A stretch of 57,650 nucleotides of DNA from CAZHJK01 sp964533275. GTDB lineage: Bacteria > Bacillota > Clostridia > Eubacteriales > Garciellaceae. Of the stretch, positions 1 through 8,526 are shown in pieces. The position numbers and the translations under genes were made by a program. Below the pieces are notes generated by a model. The model made no database searches. It saw only the letters and a list, made by a program, of their open reading frames with translations, and was not told where the DNA came from. How positions within the stretch are numbered: position 1 is the stretch's first letter; each line of letters opens with the position of its first letter. Where the stretch lies: the NCBI GenBank assembly GCA_964533275.1, contig CAZHJK010000017.1, positions 1 to 57,650 of the forward strand, given 5' to 3'.

Positions 1-126
1 TAAGGGAATTTATTAGATTTATAGGTAGATAAAAAAATTTGCTCGTTGGAGCTGGGCTTCCTAGCACAATGTAGCTAAGCTATTTTTTTTATGCTATGAT
101 ATAATAAAAAATTAGTATTTAGGGGG
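1..126. other. Upstream region of recJ: terminator-like end and promoter
   Basis: No gene is visible here. A run of eight T at about 83-90 follows an imperfect stem (GCTT near 56-59 with AAGC near 77-80, and an inner AGC/GCT), which could end transcription from a gene left of the window. TATAAT at 100-105 is preceded by TGA, giving an extended -10 element that could serve recJ. No good -35 element is seen. Confidence 0.4.
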
Positions 127-132
127 TTGGAT

Positions 133-1815
133 ATGGACAAAATTTGGGAGATAAAGGGGAAGAGGGAGAAGGGCAAAACTATTGTGGAAAGCATATTAAA
201 TGCCAAGGGTATATATGAACCAGAAGAGATTACAGAATTCTTAAGTGATAAACCCCAAAGAACCTATGATCCCTATAGAATAAAAAATATACATGAAGCT
301 GTTAATAAAATTAAAGAACATATAGATCAAGCTAGTAAAATAATAATATTTGGAGACTATGATGTGGATGGAATATCTTCTACTGCGTTATTGGTTGAAT
401 TTATGGGAAATGTTACTAATAATATAGATTACTATATACCTAATAGATTTTCCGAAGGTTATGGTTTGAATGAAGATGCCATTCTATATATAAAAGAAGA
501 GATGCAGGGAGATTTGATCATTACTGTAGACAATGGTATTAATTCTTATAAAGAGGTGGAATATGCTAAAAAATTAGGATTAGATATCATTGTAACAGAT
601 CATCATAATATCCCAGAAAAACTTCCCCAATGTATAGTGATTAATGTAAAACAACAGGATGATAAGTACCCATTTAAGGAACTTTGTGGCTGCGGTGTGG
701 CATTTAAGCTTGTTCAGGCTTTACAAAGAAATTTGAATTTATCAAGAAAATATTTAGATAATATTTTAGATTTAGTTACTTTAGCAACCATAGCAGATTT
801 AGTTCCACTTATAGATGAAAATAGAACAATAGTAAAATATGGATTGAAAAATATTAATGCAAATAAAAGATTAGGTCTAATTAAATTAAGAGAAGTTCTA
901 GGATTGAAAGATAGAGAAATTAATGCAGGTAGAATAGGCTATAATATAGCTCCTTGTTTTAATGCTGCTGGTCGAATTGAAAATGCTAAACTAGGCGTTG
1001 AATTATTATTAGAGAAGGATAATGGAAAGGCAAAAAAAATTGCAGAAACTCTAGCCCATCTCAATAATGAAAGGAAAAGAATACAAATTATTGGAGAAAA
1101 TTATTGTAAGAAACTAGTTAAAGATAAATACAAAGATAATGATTTTCTTGTATTAAAAGTTGATGATATTTCTGAAGGTGTTATTGGAATAATTGCTGGA
1201 AAAATGAAAGATGTTTTTTATAAACCTACCCTTGTTATTACCAGGAGTGAAGAAGGATATTTAAAGGGTAGTGGTAGAAGTATCAGAGGTATAAATATAT
1301 ATAATGAAATGAAAAAAGTATCAGATTTATTTATAGGCTTTGGAGGTCATGAAATGGCTTGTGGTTTTTCAATACAAGAAGATAAATTAGAAGAATTAAG
1401 GAAAAGATTAAATAATCAGATAAAGAGTATTAAAGAAGAGAAACCTGATATATTTGTGCCCAAGGTTGATATTGTGACTGAGATAAAAGCCCAAGAATTA
1501 TCTGTTGATCTAATAAAAGATATATCTAAACTAGAACCTTATGGCATGGGTAATTCTAAGCCTCTATTCATTATAAAAGATATAGAAGTGAATAATAATT
1601 GGACTAGATCCTGTGGTAGTGACAATACCCATTTGAAATTTAGTGGCAAAAAAGGAAATACCTATTTAAATGGTATTGGATTTTCTCTTGCAGAAAAATA
1701 TAAGCTATTGAATACACCCTTAGCTGTAGATGTTGCATTTAGTGCTGATATTAACGAATACAATGGGAAAATAAATCCCCAAATGTTAATAGAGGATTTA
1801 AGAGAAGTTTATTAA
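133..1815 (+). CDS. recJ: Single-stranded-DNA-specific exonuclease RecJ
   Basis: RecJ degrades single-stranded DNA 5' to 3' in recombination and mismatch repair. The DHH phosphoesterase motifs are clear: GDYDVDG at about residues 74-80, an Asp in TVDNG near 133, the DHH triad near 156-158, and the DHHA1 motif GGHEMACG near 404-411. The length of 560 residues is that of the short, E. coli-like form, without the long C-terminal extension of Bacillus RecJ. A TTG at 127 is in frame, but the AGGGGG ribosome site (121-126) abuts it and lies 6 nt before the ATG at 133, so the ATG is chosen. It appears monocistronic. Confidence 0.93.
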   Translation: MDKIWEIKGKREKGKTIVESILNAKGIYEPEEITEFLSDKPQRTYDPYRIKNIHEAVNKIKEHIDQASKIIIFGDYDVDGISSTALLVEFMGNVTNNIDYYIPNRFSEGYGLNEDAILYIKEEMQGDLIITVDNGINSYKEVEYAKKLGLDIIVTDHHNIPEKLPQCIVINVKQQDDKYPFKELCGCGVAFKLVQALQRNLNLSRKYLDNILDLVTLATIADLVPLIDENRTIVKYGLKNINANKRLGLIKLREVLGLKDREINAGRIGYNIAPCFNAAGRIENAKLGVELLLEKDNGKAKKIAETLAHLNNERKRIQIIGENYCKKLVKDKYKDNDFLVLKVDDISEGVIGIIAGKMKDVFYKPTLVITRSEEGYLKGSGRSIRGINIYNEMKKVSDLFIGFGGHEMACGFSIQEDKLEELRKRLNNQIKSIKEEKPDIFVPKVDIVTEIKAQELSVDLIKDISKLEPYGMGNSKPLFIIKDIEVNNNWTRSCGSDNTHLKFSGKKGNTYLNGIGFSLAEKYKLLNTPLAVDVAFSADINEYNGKINPQMLIEDLREVY

Positions 1816-1929
1816 TCTATTTATAAGTATTATCTTTATTTTTTATTAGTTTTAATATAGAATAAAGCTATGTTAAATATAGTAAATAATGATAAAAATA
1901 AGGGCTTTTTAGAAAGGCAGGTTAGTTAA

Positions 1930-3108
1930 GTGTCTAGTAGTAGTAATAATATACATCGTTTAGATATAGATGGGAAGGAAATTATATTGATTGGTACCGC
2001 CCATGTATCAAAATTTAGTGCAGAGGAAGTTAAGGAGATAATCGAAGCTGAAAAACCTGATTCAATATGCATAGAGCTAGATGAAGAAAGATATAAATCT
2101 ATATCTAATAGAGATAAATGGAAAAATATGAACATCATAAATGTTATAAAAGAAAAACGATCAACTTTACTTTTAATAAATTTAATCTTGTCTACTTACC
2201 AAAAGAAAATGGCTAATCAATTTGATATAAAACCTGGACAGGAGATGATTCAGGGCATTGAATCATCTAAGGAATTTGGGACTAATCTTGTGTTGGCAGA
2301 CAGAAACATTCAAACTACCTTTAAGAGAATTTGGAGAGGTGTTGGATTTTGGGGAAAAATAAAATTGTTTTATTCGATTATCCTCAGTATTTTTGATGAT
2401 GAAGAAATTAGTGAAGAAGATTTAGAAAGAATGAAAACAGAAGATATGTTATCTTCAGCTTTAAATGAACTTTCTTCTAGTTTTCCAAAATTAAAAAAAC
2501 ATTTAGTTGATGAAAGGGATCAATATCTAGCTCAAAAAATTAAAGATGCGCCAGGAGATAAAGTTGTTGCAGTCTTAGGTGCAGCACATGTTCCAGGAAT
2601 TAAAAAGGAAGTATACAAAGAACATGATTTAGAAGAACTATCCTCAGTACCTCCTAAATATTTAACATCAAAGATTGCAGGGTGGATTATACCCATAATT
2701 ATAATAGCGATAATTGTTTCTACATTTTCTGTAGATAAGAACACAGGAATTGACCAAATAATCAGCTGGGTGTTATGGAATGGGACTTTATCTGCTATTG
2801 GTGCTGCAATTGCTTTTGGTCATTTTTTATCTATTTTAACAGCCTTTTTAGTAGCTCCTATAACATCATTAAATCCTTTATTGGCTGCTGGTTGGTTTGC
2901 TGGAATTACAGAAGCATTTATTAGAAAGCCAAGTGTAGAGGATTTTGAAAATCTTACTCAGGATATTTTTACCATAAAGGGTTTTTGGAAAAATAGAGTT
3001 ACAAAAATTTTACTAGTAGTAATTTTAGCTAACCTTGGAAGTGTTATAGGTACCTGGGTAGGTGGTGCTGATGTTATTCGTATGTTTATCCGAACTATCG
3101 TAAAATAA
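1930..3108 (+). CDS. TraB/PrgY-family membrane protein
   Basis: The N-terminal half has the family's paired GxxH motifs, LIGTAHVS near residues 16-23 and LGAAHVPG near 216-223, with conserved acidic residues between them. This fold is related to the TIKI/erythromycin esterase-like metal-dependent hydrolases. The C-terminal third holds about four hydrophobic membrane segments. Enterococcal TraB/PrgY reduces the activity of mating pheromone, but most bacterial members have no known substrate, so a role in processing or binding a peptide is only a possibility. The start is GTG at 1930, after AGGCAGG at 1915-1921. It stands alone between recJ and the MazG-like gene. Confidence 0.85.
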   Translation: MSSSSNNIHRLDIDGKEIILIGTAHVSKFSAEEVKEIIEAEKPDSICIELDEERYKSISNRDKWKNMNIINVIKEKRSTLLLINLILSTYQKKMANQFDIKPGQEMIQGIESSKEFGTNLVLADRNIQTTFKRIWRGVGFWGKIKLFYSIILSIFDDEEISEEDLERMKTEDMLSSALNELSSSFPKLKKHLVDERDQYLAQKIKDAPGDKVVAVLGAAHVPGIKKEVYKEHDLEELSSVPPKYLTSKIAGWIIPIIIIAIIVSTFSVDKNTGIDQIISWVLWNGTLSAIGAAIAFGHFLSILTAFLVAPITSLNPLLAAGWFAGITEAFIRKPSVEDFENLTQDIFTIKGFWKNRVTKILLVVILANLGSVIGTWVGGADVIRMFIRTIVK

Positions 3109-3185
3109 GAATATAAACATTCCTTTTTTGTTAAACATTGATAAGAAAGGATATAATAAGAATAATATAATCTAGGAGGGGTATT

Positions 3186-3500
3186 ATGAAAAGAAATTAT
3201 AATAAACTTGTTAGAGATGGTATACCACAGATTATTAGAGACAATGGAGCACAGTGCACAACACGAAAACTTGACGAAGAAGAATATAAAGAAGAATTGA
3301 TAAATAAATTATATGAAGAGATTGAAGAATTTAATGAAGAATGGAATGAAGAAAAATTAGCAGATATATTGGAAGTTCTTCATTCAATAGCAGATGTAAA
3401 AAATTATGAAATGATGCATATTGACTACTTAAGGATGAATAAAAAAGAAAAACGCGGTGGGTTTGAAGGAAGAATACTTTTAGTTGATATTGAAGAATAG
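3186..3500 (+). CDS. MazG-like nucleotide pyrophosphohydrolase (house-cleaning type)
   Basis: The 104-residue protein begins with the family signature KLVRDGIP and continues with a helical acidic core, EELINKLYEEIEEFNEEW, then KLADILEVLH. This matches the metal-binding ExxE...ExxD arrangement of all-alpha NTP pyrophosphatases, which hydrolyse non-canonical NTPs to NMP and pyrophosphate. The family is related to phosphoribosyl-ATP pyrophosphohydrolase HisE, but no histidine genes are near, so a house-cleaning role is more likely. ATG follows TAGGAGGGG closely. A strong terminator follows. Confidence 0.85.
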   Translation: MKRNYNKLVRDGIPQIIRDNGAQCTTRKLDEEEYKEELINKLYEEIEEFNEEWNEEKLADILEVLHSIADVKNYEMMHIDYLRMNKKEKRGGFEGRILLVDIEE

Positions 3501-3504
3501 TCTA

Positions 3505-3548
3505 GTGGTTTAATATTATTCTAGAAGAATAATATTAAACCACTTTTC
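3505..3548 (+). terminator. Rho-independent terminator after the MazG-like gene
   Basis: A perfect 17-bp inverted repeat (3505-3521 with 3527-3543, loop TAGAA) is followed by TTTTC. It begins 5 nt after the stop codon. Confidence 0.85.
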
Positions 3549-3697
3549 ATATGATAGTAAATCTTGCATTTCTATCATATTAAAATAGGGATAGTATGGG
3601 AATATCCACGATGAATTATTCTCTAGAGATAGCATGGTAGGTATATGCACTTTTATTAAAAAAGTATTATTAAAAGTGTTAAAATAGAGGAGGAAAG

Positions 3698-4552
3698 ATG
3701 ATGGAAAGAGAAGCTGTTCTTGATTATTTTATATATAATGGTAGCGTAAAATCTACTAATAATATGAAAGTGTTTGACAATATTAGTGAAAAAGCAGTTT
3801 ATGAGGTAATAAAAATTATTGATGGGATTCCACTTTACTTTAATGAACACTTAAATAGAATGAAAAAATCTATTTTGGTTTTTGATTCAAAGATAAGGAA
3901 ACTTGATGATGAAATACTTGGGGAAATTATAGAACTGGTAGAGTTGAACAAATGTAAATATATAAATGTAAAACTTGTTTATGATTTTTCAGATGAGGGC
4001 AGAATAAATTTTTTAACATACTTTATTAAAAGCGAATATCCGCAAGATGAAAAATATAAAAACGGGGTACATACATTATTATTTAAGGGTGAAAGAAAAA
4101 ATCCTAATATAAAAACATTAAGTGGTTCTTATAGAGGGAGGGTTCAGAAGGTTAGAGAGGAGCAAAATGCATATGAAGCTTTATTGGTAGATGAATCTGG
4201 TTATATTACAGAGGGGAGTAGATCAAATATTTTTTTTATAAAAGATAATGAAATACTGACACCACCTGGCGGCAAGGTACTTCTTGGTGTAACTAGAAAT
4301 TATGTATTGAAAATATGTAAAAAATTAAATATTAAGGTAAAAGAAGAACTAATTAATGTTGAAGATTTAAAAGAAATAGAAGGAGCTTTTATTACTGGAA
4401 CAACAGTTGATGTTTTACCTATTTTTTCAATTGATAATATTCAGTTATCAACTGTAAGTAATAATATTATGCAGAGTATAATACATTCTTATAATAGGAT
4501 AATGAATGAAAACATAGAAGAATTAAGAGAGTATATAAAAAATCTAAAGTAA
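3698..4552 (+). CDS. Class IV PLP-dependent aminotransferase
   Basis: This is a fold-type IV pyridoxal-phosphate enzyme, the family of branched-chain aminotransferase, D-amino-acid transaminase and 4-amino-4-deoxychorismate lyase. The candidate PLP lysine is in IKTLSGSY. The signature YEALLVDESGYITEGSRSNIF follows, and then GVTRNYVL and a GTTVDVLP segment near the cofactor phosphate. The length of about 284 residues fits all three activities and the sequence does not decide between them. The gene is isolated, with no pab or ilv neighbours. Two ATGs lie side by side at 3698 and 3701, behind AGAGGAGGAAAG. Confidence 0.85.
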   Translation: MMEREAVLDYFIYNGSVKSTNNMKVFDNISEKAVYEVIKIIDGIPLYFNEHLNRMKKSILVFDSKIRKLDDEILGEIIELVELNKCKYINVKLVYDFSDEGRINFLTYFIKSEYPQDEKYKNGVHTLLFKGERKNPNIKTLSGSYRGRVQKVREEQNAYEALLVDESGYITEGSRSNIFFIKDNEILTPPGGKVLLGVTRNYVLKICKKLNIKVKEELINVEDLKEIEGAFITGTTVDVLPIFSIDNIQLSTVSNNIMQSIIHSYNRIMNENIEELREYIKNLK

Positions 4553-4618
4553 TTTAAATACTTTGTTTAAATTTTTATTATTAGTGTACAAATATAATAT
4601 AGAAATGGAGGAGATGAT

Positions 4619-5458
4619 ATGCAATTTCATAAAATAATCGAACAAAGAAAATCTATAAGGGAATTTAAAGATAAGAATATTGAAAATGAAGTTATTTATA
4701 ATTTACAGGAATATACTTATAAAGCAAAACATTTACAAAATGATATTGCTACTTCATTTCATTTTTTGGAGGATGGACATAAAGTACATGAATATTTGTT
4801 AGGTAAAGCAGGATATTATGGAATGGCAATTGATGCACCTCACTATTTAGTATTGATTTCTGAAAAAAAAGAGCATTATAAAAAGAATGCAGGTTATATG
4901 ATGGAACAAATTCTTTTAAAGGCATTTGAGATGAAAATTGGTAGTTGCTGGATTGATGTAGTTGATGAAGTGCATGGGCATGAATTAAAGACTAAATTAA
5001 AGATCGATAAGCAAGGTGAGATTGTAGCATTGGCTGCTTTAGGTTATCCCAAAACAAATATTTTTGGAATTGAGACCTCAGTTTCTGGTAGACAATCTAT
5101 TGAGGAATTAGTATATGATAAAATATGGGGCAAATTAATGGATCTTGGGGAATTAAACCAGAGGGGGTTAGAAGAGATATTCTACTATGCAAGACATGCA
5201 CCATCATGGGGAAATATTCAACCTTGGAAATTTATTATTGACGATGATAAATTAATATTAACAATGTTACAACAAGATTCCTCCGAAAAGTTGATTAAGG
5301 ATCATGAAATAGATAGTGGTATTATGATGCTATACATAGAAAAAATGATGCATAAACAAGGTATACAAGGCAAATGGGATTTCAATATAAATGAATTAGA
5401 TGTAGAAAAATATAATATGCCTGATAATTGTGTAATAAAGGGATGGTTCCCAATATAA
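4619..5458 (+). CDS. Nitroreductase-family protein, TM1586-like double-lobed form
   Basis: An FMN-dependent nitroreductase-like fold is indicated by the N-terminal RKSIREFKDK segment. The second half begins another partial nitroreductase lobe with ARHAPSWGNIQPWKF, the usual PSxxNxQPW FMN-contact motif. Two lobes in one chain are typical of the TM1586-type subfamily, which forms an intramolecular pseudo-dimer. The substrate is unknown; reduction of quinones, nitro compounds or flavins is possible. GGAGGAGATGAT precedes the ATG. It is convergent with the next gene, sharing a palindromic terminator. Confidence 0.82.
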   Translation: MQFHKIIEQRKSIREFKDKNIENEVIYNLQEYTYKAKHLQNDIATSFHFLEDGHKVHEYLLGKAGYYGMAIDAPHYLVLISEKKEHYKKNAGYMMEQILLKAFEMKIGSCWIDVVDEVHGHELKTKLKIDKQGEIVALAALGYPKTNIFGIETSVSGRQSIEELVYDKIWGKLMDLGELNQRGLEEIFYYARHAPSWGNIQPWKFIIDDDKLILTMLQQDSSEKLIKDHEIDSGIMMLYIEKMMHKQGIQGKWDFNINELDVEKYNMPDNCVIKGWFPI

Positions 5459-5469
5459 AAAATTATTCT

Positions 5470-5509
5470 AATAAGAAAAGTTGGACTTGCAAGTCCAACT
5501 TTTCTTATT
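5470..5509. terminator. Bidirectional terminator, perfect 40-bp palindrome
   Basis: The segment is a perfect inverted repeat centred between 5489 and 5490, with A-rich left and T-rich right flanks, so it can end transcription from both convergent genes. The core is TTGGACTTGCAAGTCCAA. Confidence 0.88.
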
Positions 5510-5521
5510 TATAATGTGGCA

Positions 5522-5908
5522 CTATGGTTTAACAACAAAATTTACAGGCAAACGAAAGATTGAATAACCGCTCTCCTGTAGAATTTCTATGCTATTAGAG
5601 CATACAAAGGGAATAAAAATATCTTCTCCTAAACATCTTCCATATTCTGTTTTATAGGTTTTATTATGATAAGGGACAAAAAACATACAATCAATATCTC
5701 CTTCATCTAAATCGAGATAGAATGAATACTGTTCACCAAAAATATTGCTATCATTAATACTAATCTTAAGTACAGGTTTTGATTTTTCCCAAGACCAATA
5801 TCCAAATTTCTTTATAAACTCTTTTATGCTATTTTCCTCAATGCTCCATTTAGCATATAAAATATGTGGAAATATCAGCTTTAATTTCATTTTCTTAGTT
5901 TTATTCAA
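5522..5908 (-). CDS. DUF4912-like protein of unknown function
   Basis: This 128-residue soluble protein has no signal peptide or membrane segment. The order of features, an ILYAKWSI strand near the N terminus, KPVLKISIND, a SFYLDL segment and a late FIPFVCSNSIEI strand, resembles DUF4912 proteins, whose LYAYWxI and SNxI strands flank the domain. The assignment is from pattern memory, not a search. The start is TTG at 5908, with AGGAGGAGGA about 7 nt upstream. No function is known. It transcribes away from the DUF421 gene. Confidence 0.6.
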   Translation of the reverse strand: MNKTKKMKLKLIFPHILYAKWSIEENSIKEFIKKFGYWSWEKSKPVLKISINDSNIFGEQYSFYLDLDEGDIDCMFFVPYHNKTYKTEYGRCLGEDIFIPFVCSNSIEILQESGYSIFRLPVNFVVKP

Positions 5909-6081
5909 TGTATATCCTCCTCCTTTTGTGAATTAATTAAATGTATGTCCAAACAAATTGTATTATTACAAAAAGGCTAAAATGATTGAAACTAATAAAT
6001 TGTATAATTTAAAAACTTTGTGGGATATATATAGGATAGGAATAAAATGTAATATGTTGAAAAACGAAAGGAAAGACTAAG

Positions 6082-6762
6082 ATGTTAGTTGTTTTTTTAA
6101 GATCCGTAATTTTGTATGGATTAGTTTTAGTTGTAATAAGATTGATGGGTAAAAGGCAAATTGGCGAGTTACAACCTTTTGAATTAGTTATAACTATTAT
6201 GATTGCTGAGTTTGCAGCAACTCCTATAGAAAATTCAGACATACCTTTAATTAATGGCATAATACCAATAATGACTCTTTTATTTTTAGAAACGCTTTTA
6301 TCAGTTGTGATGTTAAAGAGTGAAACTGCTAGAAAGTTTATAGATGGTAAACCTTCAATCATAATGAATAAAGGAAAATTAAATTATAAAGAATTAAAAA
6401 AGCAAAGGATAAATATTAATGATCTTTTGGAACATTTAAGGATAGATGGATATCACAATCTGCATGAATTAGAATATATTATTATAGAACCAGATGGACA
6501 GCTTAGTGTCATTTCAAAACCAGATTATAATCCATTGACTGCACGGGATATGAATATACAAACTGAGCCTGTTGGTATCCCCATTTCCTTAATAATAGAT
6601 GGAAGGCGTAACTATAAAAATATGGAATTAGCTAATTGTAATAATAAATGGTTGGATAATCAATTAAAAGTTCAAGGATATAGTAAAGATAAGGATGTAT
6701 TATTAGCATATATTGATAGCAAAAAAAATTTATATGTGCAAAGCAAAGAAGAAAGGGGTTAA
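6082..6762 (+). CDS. DUF421 (YetF/YcaP-family) membrane protein
   Basis: Three N-terminal hydrophobic segments (about residues 1-20, 32-50 and 58-75) include the conserved RLMGKRQIGELQPFELVITI stretch of the family. The soluble C-terminal domain has the typical pattern ELEYIIIEPDGQLSVI and later GIPISLIIDG. B. subtilis YetF-type proteins are membrane proteins, several linked to sporulation or the spore envelope, but their biochemical role is unknown. It is followed 8 nt later by a DUF4363 gene, a recurrent pairing in Clostridia. Confidence 0.88.
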   Translation: MLVVFLRSVILYGLVLVVIRLMGKRQIGELQPFELVITIMIAEFAATPIENSDIPLINGIIPIMTLLFLETLLSVVMLKSETARKFIDGKPSIIMNKGKLNYKELKKQRININDLLEHLRIDGYHNLHELEYIIIEPDGQLSVISKPDYNPLTARDMNIQTEPVGIPISLIIDGRRNYKNMELANCNNKWLDNQLKVQGYSKDKDVLLAYIDSKKNLYVQSKEERG

Positions 6763-6770
6763 TGATATAA

Positions 6771-7151
6771 ATGCGTGTTTTCTGGATTTCTTTAGTAATA
6801 ATATGTATATTTATTATTTTTAGTATTTATTATACTTATATTTTAGAAAAAAGCTCAGGTAATATTGTGACCAGTATTGAAGATATAGAAAAGAAAATTG
6901 ATAAAAATGATTGGGATGGAGTACAAAAGGATTTAGATATACTTAGAAATAAATGGGAAGGGATGATTAAACCTTGGAGTTCTTTTATTGAACATGAAGA
7001 ATTAGATAATATACAAGTGTCAATTTTAAAGGTAGATGAATATATATCAATGAACAATGAAGTATTAACAAGATCAGAGCTATCGGTTCTTAAATACTTA
7101 GTTAGGCATATATATTTAAAAGAAAAGTTAGAGTTAGGGAATATTTTTTAA
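6771..7151 (+). CDS. DUF4363-family protein, partner of the DUF421 gene
   Basis: One N-terminal membrane anchor (about residues 3-24) is followed by a helical, probably external domain of about 100 residues, containing the segment IDKNDWDGVQKDLDILRNKWEG. This helix layout matches DUF4363 proteins, which are commonly encoded directly after DUF421 genes in spore-forming Clostridia. The function is unknown. A role with the upstream protein is suggested by the 8-nt spacing and the shared terminator. Confidence 0.75.
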   Translation: MRVFWISLVIICIFIIFSIYYTYILEKSSGNIVTSIEDIEKKIDKNDWDGVQKDLDILRNKWEGMIKPWSSFIEHEELDNIQVSILKVDEYISMNNEVLTRSELSVLKYLVRHIYLKEKLELGNIF

Positions 7152-7152
7152 A

Positions 7153-7192
7153 AAACAAAGAGCATATTTAAATAAATGCCCTTTGTTTTATA
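7153..7192. terminator. Terminator between DUF4363 and HAD genes
   Basis: AAACAAAG (7153-7160) pairs with CTTTGTTT (7181-7188), with an inner GCAT/ATGC pair. A-rich and T-rich flanks on both sides fit bidirectional use by the convergent genes. Confidence 0.75.
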
Positions 7193-7212
7193 TTATATGA
7201 AATTTTTACTTT

Positions 7213-7938
7213 TTATAATATTGGAGTATCTGCAGATATTTGATAAATGACATCCTTTCTTTCAACAATTAGAGTGATTTTTTTTCTTAGCTCACAATCA
7301 TCTTTAATGTGTGTTACTAATTCCCGTACAGGATTTATAGCAACAGGGTTACCTACTATTTTAAGCATATCGAAATCCCCATGGGTGTCTCCATAGGCAA
7401 AACTTCTTTCCATATCTATATCATATTGCAAAACAAAATCCTTGATAGCTTGATTTTTACTAGCAGAATCCCACATTTGATTAATTTCACCAGTGAAGTT
7501 ATTATTTTCATCCAGAAAATATTCTGTACCCTTATAATATTGTACATTATATTTTTCAGCCATTTTAGATAATAAAAAATTAGGAGCACCAGATATAAAG
7601 AAGACTAGATGTTTTTGCTTGTGATGCCAGAGTATTCTATCCCTAGTAAATCGGTAAACACGTTCACCTTTTAAATTTATTACTTGATTTGTTATAAAAT
7701 CTAAGTAGTTCTTATTTAATCCCTTCATAGAATCAATATATACACTGGATATTTCCATTAAATAATCCTCATAATTACCATGTCTTTTATCCCAATTTTC
7801 AAAAGTTTGCTTTGCCTTACCATGCCAAATAATCGGATCAAGTACTTCATATTTAATTAATTTTTTAAAATGTTCTATCATTAAAGAATCACGATACAAA
7901 GTACCATCTACATCAAAAAAAGCAGCAATGTTTCCCAT
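7213..7938 (-). CDS. HAD-IB-family phosphatase (SerB-like)
   Basis: Haloacid dehalogenase motifs are intact: motif I FFDVDGTL at the N terminus with two nucleophile/acid Asp residues, motif II in FFISGAP, and motif III in YGDTHGDFDML, with basic residues between. This is subfamily IB, the group of phosphoserine phosphatase and similar small-molecule phosphatases; the substrate cannot be read from the sequence. An in-frame TTG lies further up at 7971, but GAAAGGGG is 6 nt before the ATG at 7938, so that start is preferred (242 residues). Confidence 0.85.
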   Translation of the reverse strand: MGNIAAFFDVDGTLYRDSLMIEHFKKLIKYEVLDPIIWHGKAKQTFENWDKRHGNYEDYLMEISSVYIDSMKGLNKNYLDFITNQVINLKGERVYRFTRDRILWHHKQKHLVFFISGAPNFLLSKMAEKYNVQYYKGTEYFLDENNNFTGEINQMWDSASKNQAIKDFVLQYDIDMERSFAYGDTHGDFDMLKIVGNPVAINPVRELVTHIKDDCELRKKITLIVERKDVIYQISADTPIL

Positions 7939-8058
7939 AAGCATCCCCTTTCTTTTTCTAAATCTACCCAAATTCCTATGTATTTAAGCAATTTTATTTA
8001 TAACTATAGCATAAACAATGATCATAGCAAAAATGCTATAAGGAAACTAATTTTTACT

Positions 8059-8280
8059 TTAATTAATGACATGTTTAATTTCTTCATATAAATTTTCTGG
8101 ATCATTACCATAAACTATTTCGTCTTTAACTATAGCAAAGGGCATATCTGCACAATCAGTGCAATTTCCTAAACAAGAGGCAATTACAACTTCATATTCA
8201 TCATCTTCCTGAAGTCTTCTAGCAGTATCGTCAGTACCATGAACAAAATTATTTTCACAAAATTTAATTACATAATTCAT
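8059..8280 (-). CDS. YuzB-like DUF1450 protein
   Basis: This 73-residue protein begins with MNYVIKFCENN and carries the cysteine pattern CLGNCTDCADMPFAIV, typical of the DUF1450/YuzB family. The three clustered cysteines plus the N-terminal one could bind a metal or a [2Fe-2S] cluster, as in thioredoxin-like ferredoxins, but this has not been shown for the family. AGGAGG sits just upstream of the ATG. The 237 nt between it and the divergent ytxC gene show no recognised structure. Confidence 0.8.
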   Translation of the reverse strand: MNYVIKFCENNFVHGTDDTARRLQEDDEYEVVIASCLGNCTDCADMPFAIVKDEIVYGNDPENLYEEIKHVIN

Positions 8281-8526
8281 ATTAAACCTCCTAATAAATA
8301 ATTATGTAAATAGTATAGTTGTTTACTATAAAATTATGTAAAAAATATAAAAAGAGTATAAAGAAACTATACAGGCAATGGTGCATATAATATAAAAAAA
8401 AGAATAGTAATAATTTTTAAAGTAATATATAACTTCATTTGAAAACATTACAAGTATATACAATTTCTTCACTGAATAAAGTCAATTGCCTAACATATAC
8501 TACTAGTATGAAAGGAAGTGAGAAGT

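Noticed and set aside
1930..3108. TraB-family gene as evidence of a conjugative plasmid
   Set aside because: TraB/PrgY homologues are common on chromosomes, and no conjugation genes are nearby.
3186..3500. Possible antitoxin or phage MazG protein
   Set aside because: No toxin partner or phage genes adjoin; the KLVRDGIP start is that of the house-cleaning pyrophosphohydrolase family.
6009..6362. A 117-codon minus-strand frame at the DUF421 gene start
   Set aside because: It overlaps the well-supported DUF421 start and promoter region, with no ribosome site or known family.
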